Source: CBDBUR01 sp965209065 (lineage in GTDB: Bacteria > Pseudomonadota > Alphaproteobacteria > JAPOUT01 > G958296285). From it: 64,000 bases of DNA. The DNA lies in NCBI GenBank assembly GCA_965209065.1, contig OZ242373.1:1116001-1180000 (forward strand). Direction: 5' to 3'. Shown in pieces: positions 16,701 through 26,700 of the stretch; position 1 is the first letter of the stretch, and each line of letters begins with the position of its first letter. Under the pieces are notes generated by a model. It saw only the letters and a list, made by a program, of their open reading frames with translations, had not been told where the DNA came from and searched no databases. Both the position numbers and the translations under genes were made by a program.

Positions 16701-19700
16701 CTTCCTATATCGTAATCGCCGACAAGAGAGAGAGTGCCAGTGGCGGTTAAGGTTAAATCGGCATTGCTTGAAGTCTGTGTGCCTATGGTCATAATGGTTA
16801 AATCGGCGGCATTTATCGAAGTTAGGCTATCCGCCACAAACTTAATGGGTAAGGCGGTGGCTTGAAGGAATAAATCTTGCGCGACCCCATCTCTATCGCT
16901 GGCGCTAGTGCTTGTGCTGAGCTGTATTTCACGCGCGATGAGGCTTGTATTTTTTCTGAAAATAGTTCCCCCATCTGCTCCGGTTGAAAGGATAAACTGC
17001 GCTCCATCAGCTGGGGCTTGGGCGGTAAGATTAATTTGCTCTACGCCGATAGTAATATTATTGAGGGCGGTTAAGGTTAGAGATTCGTTGGTTTGATTGC
17101 CAAGCGCAACCCTTCCGCTTCTGCTTGCGGCGATAGCAATATCATTGGCTTCTACGCTAACAGAGCTCGTTAGTGTTATCTCTAAAGCCGAAAGAGAAAA
17201 ATCACCTGTGCCTAATGTAATGCTCTCCCACTCCCAAGAAACTCTTCTGCTCGGCGCGGCAATACTTACATTGTGATTGGTGTTATTTTTTATTGAGGCA
17301 ATTGCGCCCAACGTGAGGGTTCCTGCGCCTTCATAAGTAATAAAGAAATTGTTTGTCCTTATGGAATCGGGCAAGGTAATGTTTAGAGAGGTTAAAGAGA
17401 TGGATTCTACATTAAAGTTGCCTTCTAATTCGATAAGGGCATCCGCGTTGATGACGAGTCTTTGCCCCACCACCGATGGCGCGAGTGCTGATTCCACCCT
17501 GACCGTGCCGCCCGATAGCGTGATTTCTACATCGGCAGGAAAAATAATGCTATTGTCGTTTAACGCCCTGATACTTAAACTCTTGTCGCCCACATTGAGA
17601 GAAGTGGATACGTAAATATCAGCGTTTGTAGAACTAATAGCTAACGTTCTGCCAATGGCGACAAACTCCTCCAAAACCACAAAAGAACGATTTCCCGTCA
17701 AGTGGATGCTCAATCCATTGCTCACGATGCTTTTTGAACTTTCAAAAAAATCGGCGTCTATTGTGACTATGTTAGCCCCAACATTAATATCTACATCTAA
17801 AGACACAAGCTCGGTTTCTCCCCTTGTTCCCAAGACTAAACTTGCGCCATTAATTAGCCCACCCGTCGGTGGCGCGGGTCCTTTTTTATCGGCTTCAAGC
17901 GTAATATTCCTTGCCGCAATATAGGTTAGATCCACGATATCAAAATTAATGGCGCCTGTGGTATTCACAACTAGATTGCCATCGCCCAAATTAATAAGAT
18001 TAGGCATATTAATGTCAGCGCCAAAATCAGCAAAGATGGACACGTTCACATTCATAGGAGTTAGCCACGCAGGAATCATAAAAGGCTCATCGCCCGGGAG
18101 CTCAATAACGATGCTGTTCGTGTCGATTACCACAGGGTTATTATCATCGGTAGAAAGCAGGCCGGTCTCAAAGGTCAAGATGGCTTTGTTTGTTGCGCCG
18201 ATATTGATGTTGCCATTAAGTTTGACCGAGTTAGCCCGCAGGACAAGGCCTCGATTGCTCGGCAGGCCGGGACTCGCCGAAGACAATTCTATACTATTGG
18301 CTACAAAGAAGCTCCGCGCAGATGGATTAAAGCGAATTCTTCCGCCCGCCGAGGCGCTGAGCGTCAAATTACCTGTGCCGAGATTTATCGAAGCGGGCAG
18401 AGCAATGATTGCTCCTCTAGTTGTATTAATTGTTAGGTCTCTATTTATCCCTATCACCCACGCGGGAACGCTAAAATTGGTGATGCCCCGCCAGTTGATA
18501 GTCGTATTGTTTCTTGTAAAAAATGGGGTTCCCGTTATGGAATCGGCTGTTATGGTCAAGTCGCCGGTGCCAATATCATAATTGCCGTTTAGAACCAAGT
18601 CCCCCGATGTGGTGAGGGTTAAATTTCTATCCGTTGCGCTGCCCGCGGCATTGGATGTTAGAGTAATCCCTCCCGCAATGATGTTTGTATCTTCGTCTGC
18701 CGCAAAAGAAATTCCGCTTGTGGCGTTAATCAAAGTGAGCTTGCCCCCGGCTATATCAAGTCTAGCGGGCACAACAATAAACTGATTTCCCGTTGAGGTG
18801 ACAGACAGGTCTTGCCCCTCTCTTATCATCCACAAGGGAATTTCGAATACCGCTAGGGTATTGCTAATGGTCGCGGTCAAGCTACCTCTGATAAAACTAA
18901 CGCTATCGACGGTTATTATGTTGCGCGCGATGAGAGTTAAGTTGCCTCTTCCTAAATTAAGATTGTTGCTTATATTAAAGTTTCCTCTCAAGCTAATGTC
19001 TTCTGTCGCAGTGAGGGTGAGGTCGTGATGGCTAGGCGTGGGTGTGCCTGAAGAATAAAAGGTAATTTGGCGTGCGGTAATTGTGGTTGAGGCGTTGATA
19101 CTAAAATTGATAGAGCTTGCCGAAATGTTTAATTGCCCCGAGCCTAAACGAATAGACGTAGGAAGAAAAACATGACCGTTGGAAGACGTAAGGGTAAAGT
19201 TGTTATCTTCTGCAAACACCCATTCGGGAAAAACAAAACTGCTACTTCCGTTCCAAGTAACGGTAGTATTTTGTCTGATAAAATTTGGTGTTCCGTTGAG
19301 GTTATCCCCAAAAACGATTGTTAAGTTGCCCGACCCGACATTATAAAGGCCGGTGAGAGAGACATTATTCGTGCCCCTTATGGCGAGGTCTTGGTTGCTT
19401 GGACTTGCCTGCACAGCTGTGGAAGCGAGCGTGATATTTGTTCCCCTGAGCGTGATAGTCCTAGCGGTTGTAAAATTAATTGCGTTCCTGTTCGCGGTGA
19501 TGCTTATATCCCCACTTGTATCTATATTTTGGTTGATGTTGATTGTTTGTGCTTCTAGCGTAAGTCCGCCATTATCTTTATCGATAACCGCATCAACCGT
19601 TATCGCCGTGCCTGCCGCGAGCGAAATGTTGCCATTAAAATTCTGAATAGCTGCTGCCGAGATAATAAAATTACCTGCGCCATCGTTCGCGGCGATGGCA

Positions 19701-20596
19701 CCATCATTGATTTCGTTATCATTGGTGGTCGCCGCGCCAATGGTGATGTTGGCAGGGTCGAGCAGAAGCTCGGCTGCTTTCACCTTGAATATGTCAAACG
19801 AGGCTAGGTGCTGTTTGCCTGACACTTCAACAAAACCATCTTTTGTGTTTATGCTTCCTTGAAAATTCGTGCTGCCGTCCGACCAAATAATTACGCGCCC
19901 ATTTTTTTGGGTAGAAGTTATTAACGCGTCCGACCCCACGATTGTTTTTTGTGAGTTAGCGATACTTCCCTTGCCTTGAAAACCACCCCCAACTAAAACT
20001 TCTTTGCTTGCCGTTAGCCTTGCCGTTGAATCAAGTTTTACTTCATTCGCACCTTCAACAATAATTCTTTGCGCTTCAATAACACCGCCAACATTAACAA
20101 CATTATTATTACTTAAACTTTGTAAATGAACCTCGCCTAAAGGCGCATTGATAACACCATTAGCGCGCACCGCGCCACCTGAAGTGGTGGCTGAGGCACT
20201 TGCCAAAAGCCCGCCAACATTCACCACCGAGCCGGCACCAAACAAAACGCCGGCGGGATTCTCTAACGCAACTTTACCATTCGCGTTTAACGTGCCGCTG
20301 ATGTTTGTTTCAACGCCATTGCGAACTTTTATAGAAATCAGTGCGGAGGTTGAAGGTTGCGTGATGCTCACCACCTCGCCCGAAGCGATGTCAAAACTTT
20401 CCCAGCTCGTGCCGAGATAAGCGCTGTCTTGCCGAATGTGAAGCGGATTAGACAAGTCGCCTTGTCCTTGAATAATTCTGCCGCCATTCGGCTTAGCGGA
20501 GGCGTGCTCTAGCACAGAGCAAAACAAAATCGTTGCAAATAAAGCATACCGAAAAATGTTTAATCGCATAAACATTGACATCATAAGTGCTGACAC
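13697..20596 (-). CDS. Giant TPS-type exoprotein 1 (filamentous haemagglutinin-like)
   Basis: 2299 residues from GTG 20596, supported by GGAGGGG eight bases upstream. A signal peptide of ~35 residues ends near HASA-KPNGG. The TPS secretion domain follows (about 36-280) with TSWESFDIASGEV, ENPAGVLFGAGSVVNVGGLL and AELLLDPANITIG. The body is beta-helix of ~120-residue repeats: NxDLTLTA, FDIGxGNLTL, a V/IPxW segment, then LGTGxLTLxAxxGxIxF. Near the C-terminus is one copy of a module with DIDENGILDFGN. The end RLLCPNRPNAACQ carries Cys2290 and Cys2298. This is the most divergent paralogue. Secretion through a TpsB pore is expected, but none is in the window. Confidence 0.9.
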   Translation of the reverse strand: MSALMMSMFMRLNIFRYALFATILFCSVLEHASAKPNGGRIIQGQGDLSNPLHIRQDSAYLGTSWESFDIASGEVVSITQPSTSALISIKVRNGVETNISGTLNANGKVALENPAGVLFGAGSVVNVGGLLASASATTSGGAVRANGVINAPLGEVHLQSLSNNNVVNVGGVIEAQRIIVEGANEVKLDSTARLTASKEVLVGGGFQGKGSIANSQKTIVGSDALITSTQKNGRVIIWSDGSTNFQGSINTKDGFVEVSGKQHLASFDIFKVKAAELLLDPANITIGAATTNDNEINDGAIAANDGAGNFIISAAAIQNFNGNISLAAGTAITVDAVIDKDNGGLTLEAQTININQNIDTSGDISITANRNAINFTTARTITLRGTNITLASTAVQASPSNQDLAIRGTNNVSLTGLYNVGSGNLTIVFGDNLNGTPNFIRQNTTVTWNGSSSFVFPEWVFAEDNNFTLTSSNGHVFLPTSIRLGSGQLNISASSINFSINASTTITARQITFYSSGTPTPSHHDLTLTATEDISLRGNFNISNNLNLGRGNLTLIARNIITVDSVSFIRGSLTATISNTLAVFEIPLWMIREGQDLSVTSTGNQFIVVPARLDIAGGKLTLINATSGISFAADEDTNIIAGGITLTSNAAGSATDRNLTLTTSGDLVLNGNYDIGTGDLTITADSITGTPFFTRNNTTINWRGITNFSVPAWVIGINRDLTINTTRGAIIALPASINLGTGNLTLSASAGGRIRFNPSARSFFVANSIELSSASPGLPSNRGLVLRANSVKLNGNINIGATNKAILTFETGLLSTDDNNPVVIDTNSIVIELPGDEPFMIPAWLTPMNVNVSIFADFGADINMPNLINLGDGNLVVNTTGAINFDIVDLTYIAARNITLEADKKGPAPPTGGLINGASLVLGTRGETELVSLDVDINVGANIVTIDADFFESSKSIVSNGLSIHLTGNRSFVVLEEFVAIGRTLAISSTNADIYVSTSLNVGDKSLSIRALNDNSIIFPADVEITLSGGTVRVESALAPSVVGQRLVINADALIELEGNFNVESISLTSLNITLPDSIRTNNFFITYEGAGTLTLGAIASIKNNTNHNVSIAAPSRRVSWEWESITLGTGDFSLSALEITLTSSVSVEANDIAIAASRSGRVALGNQTNESLTLTALNNITIGVEQINLTAQAPADGAQFILSTGADGGTIFRKNTSLIAREIQLSTSTSASDRDGVAQDLFLQATALPIKFVADSLTSINAADLTIMTIGTQTSSNADLTLTATGTLSLVGDYDIGSGNLTLTANTLSGAPDSFVRNETHITIAGTGDLLIPAWVIQVDKTLSFTAILGDIIVAPFVELPVLDLGRGNLTLAALAGEIEFPVATLTRISADNITLMAANAQSAPSNSNLLLSASKTITLNGNFNIGTGNLSIVATSLAGTFTFGRNALHINWTGKVADIPQGALEMNKNLTITSQNADIFVPTNVNIGTGSLELNAIVGAIHFDKTVPTTITAQTITFNSITNPQPSNQDLTLIAASQISLNGIFDVGSGHATLTTAAVTGEPTFRRSALTFDWSGTEVFFLQWAFDTAKNITIAAQTADIRVPVSIDVGTASLTLRAIGGAIQFDISEQTTITGGNITLTSKGTLGAGNQNVVIDSTAKVIFIGQLDFGSGDIRVTANTIEFDSALPTSIAATDISFTARGNPTPSNQTLTITSRGLLTFRGDFDIGSADLFFNVNAINGAVSIKRDKTIITWTGNQASVPEWAIVRDKNLTVNATTANIAVSSLINLGTGTLTLNALAGALMFDVESSTLITAQYIALTSNALPLRPSNRNLDVLATASLNIEGAFNVGTGRLLLVTGAKRGIGKINFINQPTLMASAVDLEQNSEVFGNLSPATFVLDVGERPRIYYKGPEVQSSVPWALIVTTIIQDETFRLLSLLADGSVFDKFDIDENGILDFGNVSLVLINPGGTIVLPSRLREIRSGDLVLRAERIVFEDGLNDNETLDKHLVFSATGSMVIDVSIETQGNTNISLNADDLTFSHNRPISIKAYDITINTQETALPNNQNVSLLARNDIYLRGSLNVGLASVRIEAAGAIKTNVDVGEEVKDIKIIANRITYKSVLFDDNPTSTSHNLMLRANKDIILANHLTSDGSITLRAGGSIITPSQIDDYLIQAVGEDHNIIFEQGRALRLERGLRLIAGGDITVKGEMYSGAANIMLNAGGSLYIEGATFVSSGEIHFIYGGNVLPDRAPALFLNAGGSLAYPNLTYLGEGTHIAVTWANRLLCPNRPNAACQ

Positions 20597-20612
20597 GGGG
20601 GAAGCCCCTCCT
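20597..20612 (-). promoter_or_regulatory. Shine-Dalgarno inside a GC hairpin before exoprotein 1
   Basis: On the minus strand GGAGGGGCTTCCCCC precedes GTG. GGAGG is an excellent ribosome-binding site for the GTG start, but GGGG can pair with CCCC right next to it. The hairpin could limit initiation. Inference from base pairing only. Confidence 0.4.
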
Positions 20613-20628
20613 CCATTGTTAGATATAT

Positions 20629-20690
20629 GGATTTTTCCACAATAATAAGTCCATAATATAGGGATTTTACTCTCTTTTCAAGAAAAATCC
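20629..20690 (-). promoter_or_regulatory. Promoter of exoprotein 1, bracketed by a 9-bp inverted repeat
   Basis: On the minus strand -35 TTGAAA (20681-20676), a 17-bp spacer and -10 TATTAT (20658-20653) match the promoters of the other paralogues. GAAAAATCC/GGATTTTTC arms (20682-20690 and 20629-20637) form a perfect 9-bp inverted repeat that encloses the promoter. One arm touches the -35, the other lies in the early transcript. The other paralogue promoters lack this repeat. It could be an operator or a looped site. Confidence 0.65.
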
Positions 20691-20737
20691 TTGCGCGGGG
20701 CAAAAACTTAACCTTTACGGCTCTTATTGGAGCGGTT

Positions 20738-23700
20738 CTATTGGCAGGCTGTAGATTGGGCTAGGGAGCATGTCAGGCGAGCAGCCCACGCCACGATTGA
20801 TATGGGTTGTGTGCCTGTATAGGTCAGCTCGGGTAGGGTTGTGAAAATGGTTGAAACTGCGGGGTTAAAGGGTTCGCCCTGCTCGATGGCTACGCTGCCG
20901 GCGGTGATGAGGGTAGCGTCTGTGAAATCAACCGAGCCTCCTGCCTCTAGGCTAAGCGCTGCCGTGCCTCTATTGATGGGTCCGACGATTCTCAAATCGC
21001 CGCTTGCCTTGAGGGTTAGAGCATAATTTTGCCTCAACGCGCTTTTTTGCTCAAAAGTGAGGTTGCTGTCCTCGCCCCTTGCTTCAATTTCTGCGTCTGC
21101 GTCCCGCGTGACGATAGAGCCGCCCGCCTTGAGTGTAATATGATTATTCGCGACAACATCATCGGACAGCAGAATATCATTGGCTGCCTCTATGTATAGA
21201 TTGCCTGCATTGTTAATTCTGCCTGATTTATGGATAATGCGATTTGCGATAATTCTGATGTCTCTGCTAGGCGTAATAATCTCTCCTCTAGCATCGAGAA
21301 TCAAAGTGCCGAAACCAATATTGATGTTATTGCCAATTTCTATATTGCCCATAGCAACAAGTTCAACATTTTGATTATTGGCTTCCTGCTTGCCTCTTGG
21401 GTCTGCTGTGCTTTGAGGCGGGTTGAGGACAATGTTCTGCCCGACAAGCCTAACGGATTTTGTGCCTGAGAAAATAATTTGGGGTGCACGGATAATAATA
21501 TCCGCGGTTGAAATAATATCCGCGTTGATAATCACCGCCTCGCTTGCTTCCAAAATGATAGGCTTGGTGATGCCGTCATCACTATTTTCGGAGTTCTCTA
21601 TGCTTTGCGCTCTAATAGAAATAACATCGGCTTTAATGCTGACAGCTCCATTCGGCACGATAAATTTTCCGTCCGAGTCGACAATAAAGTTTCTTTTGAA
21701 GGCTTCCGTTTCGTCTGTTAAGTCAATCACGACATTTAGAGAATTATCTTGGTCTCTATTCTCAAACACGCCGCCGTTTTTAAGTGCGTCTTCCAAATTG
21801 ACATTTTGATTAGAGAAGAGTCCAAATTGTTGCGCCCACGTTACAGATTCTTGTTTTCTTGTTCCTGAATATAGAATATAAGGCAAGGTATTTTGGCTTT
21901 CGCCGATTTGGAAGGTGGCATTCGCGGCTTGGTTTTCGGTAAAGGGGGCGCCGTCTTGCTCTAAAGAGATTGCGCTTGCGGTTAGCGTCACATTATTAAA
22001 TATAATTATTCCTCTGCCCGCGCCTGCGCCTGCCACCAATTTCATTGCGCCCGCTCTATTGCCTATATCGATATTGCCGGCAAGCGTGAGGTCGCCCTCT
22101 GCGATAAGCGTGAGGTTTTGACTGCTTGCGCCTGCTTGCGGCGAAGTGAGCGACAGAGATTTCGCGCTAATGGTCGTTGCTTTATCGGCAGCAAAACGAA
22201 GTTCGCCGACAGCGATGAGTGTTAAATTTTGGCGCGTGGTCTCACCATTGATGGTTGAAACCGCCCTCACCACGCCGCCAAGTTCTATATTGCGCGCTTG
22301 AATGCTGGTTGCTCTGGTAAAAATAATTTCCTCCGCTGCTAACAAGGTGAGGTCGCCCATGCCGTTATGTCTAATGTCTATATTGGCACTGATGGTTATA
22401 TCGCCAGCCGATGCCTCAAGCCGAAGGGGTTGATTGCCTCTATTAAGAATTGTTGCCTCTCCCGCACCTAGCGAGCCGGTTATTATATTAAGAGAAGTCG
22501 CAACGATATTGCTCGCCATCTCTATTATAATTCTATGCGCTCGTATGGTTAAAGCGTTTGTGCTAGACAAGTTTCCACCCAAAGTGAAATTCCCTCTAAT
22601 GTTTAGCGCCGCACGATTCTCAAAAGTAATATTCTCACCTTGTAGCGTTAAAGCGGATGCTTTTATTTCTCTTATGCTATCGGGAAAGATAATATCGCCT
22701 TCGGTTATTAAAGTAATCGTCTGGTCTTGAAAGTCGAGCACGCCATCGGCATCAATTTCAAAGCGACTGAACTCGCCATTGGCAATTATTGAATCGCTGG
22801 CAATCAGCGCGAGGATATCAATATCCTCCGTGCCTGCGTTATAAAGTGTCATTGGAACATCAAACCAATCATATTTTTCCTGCGCCTCGTCTCCTAGATA
22901 ACGCGCCAAAGGCTTGCCGTCCACAAGAGGCTGTCCGCCGCTCGGAAGCGTGAAGGTCGCGCTCACTTGGCTAGCGAAAGGCGCGCCATTCTGCCTTAGT
23001 GTTATGCTTGCGGCTGTTAAAATGACATTTTGCTCGATTAAATTGCCATTGATATCGAGCGCCATCGCGCCGAAGCTAATCACGCCACTACTACCATCAC
23101 TGACACCATCGCCGGCGATGAGGGTCATCTCTCCCGAGCCAATATTAAAAGCCCCTTGTATCGTCAGGTTTCCTTTGGCGTAAACCTCTAGATTTTGATT
23201 GCTCACCGCCGCACTTACATTGGAGTTTAATAATATATCTCCCTTGCCTCTTATCGTCGCGGTTTGCGTGCCATCAAAACGAATAGCGCCTTGTAGCGTT
23301 GTGTTTATTTGTAAATCTCCCATTGCCATCAAGTTATTGCTGAGCCTTATGTCGCCAGCATTGACGACAATATCTGTCCCAAACACTATTGTGTCTGTAG
23401 TCAAAAGGAAGACTTTTTGTGGCGCAGGCACGCTGGGCGGCGGAGAAGAAATTGAATTCACATTGAGCGTCCCTGCTCTGATGGTAATATCGCCGTTGAG
23501 GGCTTGGAGTGTGAAATCAGCTATGCCACCGCTAGCAAAAATACAACTCCTTTGCGCGCAACCGGGGAGAAGGTTGTCATTCACCTGTTGGGCTTGAAGC
23601 TCTATCGTGCCAGCCTTTATGGTTAAAGCGCTGCCCAAGTCAAGTTCGATATTTTGCGCGGCGATGGTTAAGTTGCCACAATTTTCATCACTACCATCAC

Positions 23701-26700
23701 AGAGAGAAAAATTGCCGATACCATTCACGAACGTAACCTGCCCGCTTAGCGCCGTTATGGTGACTGTTCTGCTTGCGCTTGCCACCCACTGCCCGACAAG
23801 AAAGGTAGAAGTGCCGCGCGAGGTCACTGACAACTGATTGGTTTCTAGCCTAAAGTTGTTGGGCATCGACACAAGAAGTGATTGATTTTCGGGTGTTACC
23901 ACTTCTCTAAAGTGGGTTAGCGCGCCGCCATAAGATAGGCTTATCGCCTTGTCATTACCTGCCCTGAAAGAGCCATATAGATTTAAGTTCAGCTGGGCGT
24001 CTATTGTAATATCGCCATTGATTACCGTGCTATCAGCAAAGGAAGCACCGGCGATGAGGTTGATATTACGCGCCCTGATAGAAATTGGGACGTCTGGAAT
24101 AAATTTTATTTGGTTTGTTGCCACCAAAGTCAAATCGCCACCGCTTTTTGTGGCAATATCAATATCATCGTTAATGGTTATCTCCTGCGCGATGATGCTG
24201 GTGTGCCTGCCGTTTTGAAACATCCACGGATAGGTTTCTTGTGCGCCGTTTGTTTCTAGTGATAAATGTTCGGGTTGAGTAAAAATCACTGGCGGTTCGC
24301 TAGTAAAGGGGTCGTCTTGGCTTAATATAATTTCTCTTGCGTCTAGGGTTAGCTTGCTGTTAGGGGTGGCGGATTCAAATTGCACATTACCATTAGAAGA
24401 TAGGGATAGCGTAGCATCGCCGAGTCTTATATCTATTCTCACCACCAAAGATGGGTCGGAATGAATAAAGGTATCTTTTTGCTCTTGAAACATCCAGCTA
24501 TATATCGTTTGGGTTATAGCGAACCGAAACCTCACGCTTTCGGTATGGCGTAAGATGGCGGATGCGCCTTCGATAAATGTTGCGCCCTGATTAATGTAAA
24601 GCACGCGCGCGGTAAGGGTTGGCGAATCCACAAAGCGCACTTGAGGGTCATTTCCCCCTGAGGTATTTTGGAAAAAAATCGCATTGTTGCCGGCGTCTAG
24701 CCCGCCGCCTTCGATGGTAATGATGTTGGCTTGCAGAACCATATTGCTTTTACCGCTCGTGGCGGGTCGCTTTGTGCTGATGGTTATCTCGGCAGCTCTT
24801 ATGTAGGTAGCGTTTTGATATTGAGGATGCTCATAACCACTGCTGATAGCATTAAAAGAATATTCGGCATTCACTATAAAGTCTTCAGGGGCAGAAGAAA
24901 AATTATAGCCTACGCCAAAATCGATATCGCTCGCGGAGGTCAGCGTAAGACTCCCCGAGCCGCTAGAGCCGACAAGCGCCCTGCCAAAGAGCTTTATATA
25001 CCCCGCACTTATACTGGTTATATTATTACCATTATATAAAATGCTAATGTCTCTATTGCGGTGGGTTGTGTCAATTTCTATCACGAGGGGCAGGTCGCCT
25101 AGGTCTAGAGCTCTGTTGCCATCAATGGTGGCGAGTCCGCCGAGATTATCAGCAATAACGAAATTCTCCCCGCTCGCCAGCTTTATATTGGTCATGATAA
25201 TGCCGACGTTCGGGTCTATCAAAGAAAAGCCTTCTGTATCCGCCCAAGGAATTTCATCTCTGAACGCCGCCGCACTTTCTTTAAGAAAGGCTATTTTTGG
25301 TGTGCACGGAGAGCCGCATTCTATAAATTCGCTTGGCGCGGTTGCGTCAAAAGTATTTTCGCTTTGGATAAGATAAATATTTAGAGCCTGAATGATGGGT
25401 TGGGTGTTGGGGGCAAGCTCGTTAAATTGGATACTCCCGCGATAAGCCATCAGGACGATTGTTTCTAGCCCTGCGTCTAGATTGGTTTGTATGGTTAGAT
25501 TTTCCTTCGCGCGAATGACGAGCATTTGGTAGCTGATGCGCGGTCTGACTCTGCCGGTGGAGAGGAGAGAGATATTCCCGCCTGACAGGGAAGTAATGGT
25601 ATTGTTTGAAAAATTAATCGCGCGATTCCTGCCTGACGTGATGGTGATATCGCCGGAGCCTGTATTGAAAAAGCCTCCAAGTGTTATCGCTTGGGTAGCG
25701 GTGATGGTAAAGTCTTGATTGCTTGCGGCGGCTGTTTGTGGAGAAATAAGTTTAATATCAGCGCCCAAGATGGTGGTTGCCTTATCGGTTGCGAACTGAA
25801 TGAATTCGATGGCGTTTATGGTTACGTCATAATTTGTAAGAACTTGAATTTCCACGCCCTGCTGGTTTCTCACGATTGTTTGCGCTCTTATTGTGCCGCC
25901 GATAATTACATTGCGTGCGAATATATCTATTTCTTTATCAAAAATAATTTCCCCTTCTGCCGAAAGGGTTAAATCGAATGAATTTGTGGTGTCAGCGTCT
26001 TGTCTTTCGGCGGAGCTAAAATAAATACGTGAAGCGGTGATGGTGATATCGCCCTCAGCGTTGAGCTCTAAATTCCCCAAAGCGGTTATCTCTGCCTTGC
26101 TCGGGTCGGGGTCTGGCAAAGTGACGATAGCAATATCGCCAGCGTTTATTATGGTGTTGCTGTCGTCCGTCTTGATTGTCTTGACTTGCATGCTCACTTG
26201 CCCCGTTCCTGCGTCGATATTACCGCCAAGCATTAGCGTTTCTGTTGCGGTAAGGGTAAGATTTTGGTTGCTTGTCCTTGGCGCGCGCCCTGAAATAAGA
26301 GTGATATTTTTAGCGGCAAGCCTTATCGCATTGTTTGCAGAAAACTGAATGGCACCCGCCTCAGCCTCCAAGCTAATATCGCCGGTGCCAATTTCTATAG
26401 AGTCCGACACGATAATATCCGCCACTGTTGCCAAAATGAATAAGTTAGAATTTTCAATAATCGCCCATAAGGGAATAGAGAAATCATCTGTGCCTTCATA
26501 AAAGAATCCTGCGCCGCCCTTGTTGGTGATAACATCAAAATCGCTTTGCTGGAGAGAAGCACCTTGTAGAAAAAGAACTCCTGAGCCCAAATCAAAAGGA
26601 CCATTCAAGACATTTGCTTGCCTGCCTAGCAGAAAAAGGTTTTGATTGCTAGGAATTGGCGTGCCCCCCGAGGACGTGAGTTCTACGCGCCCGCCCCTAA

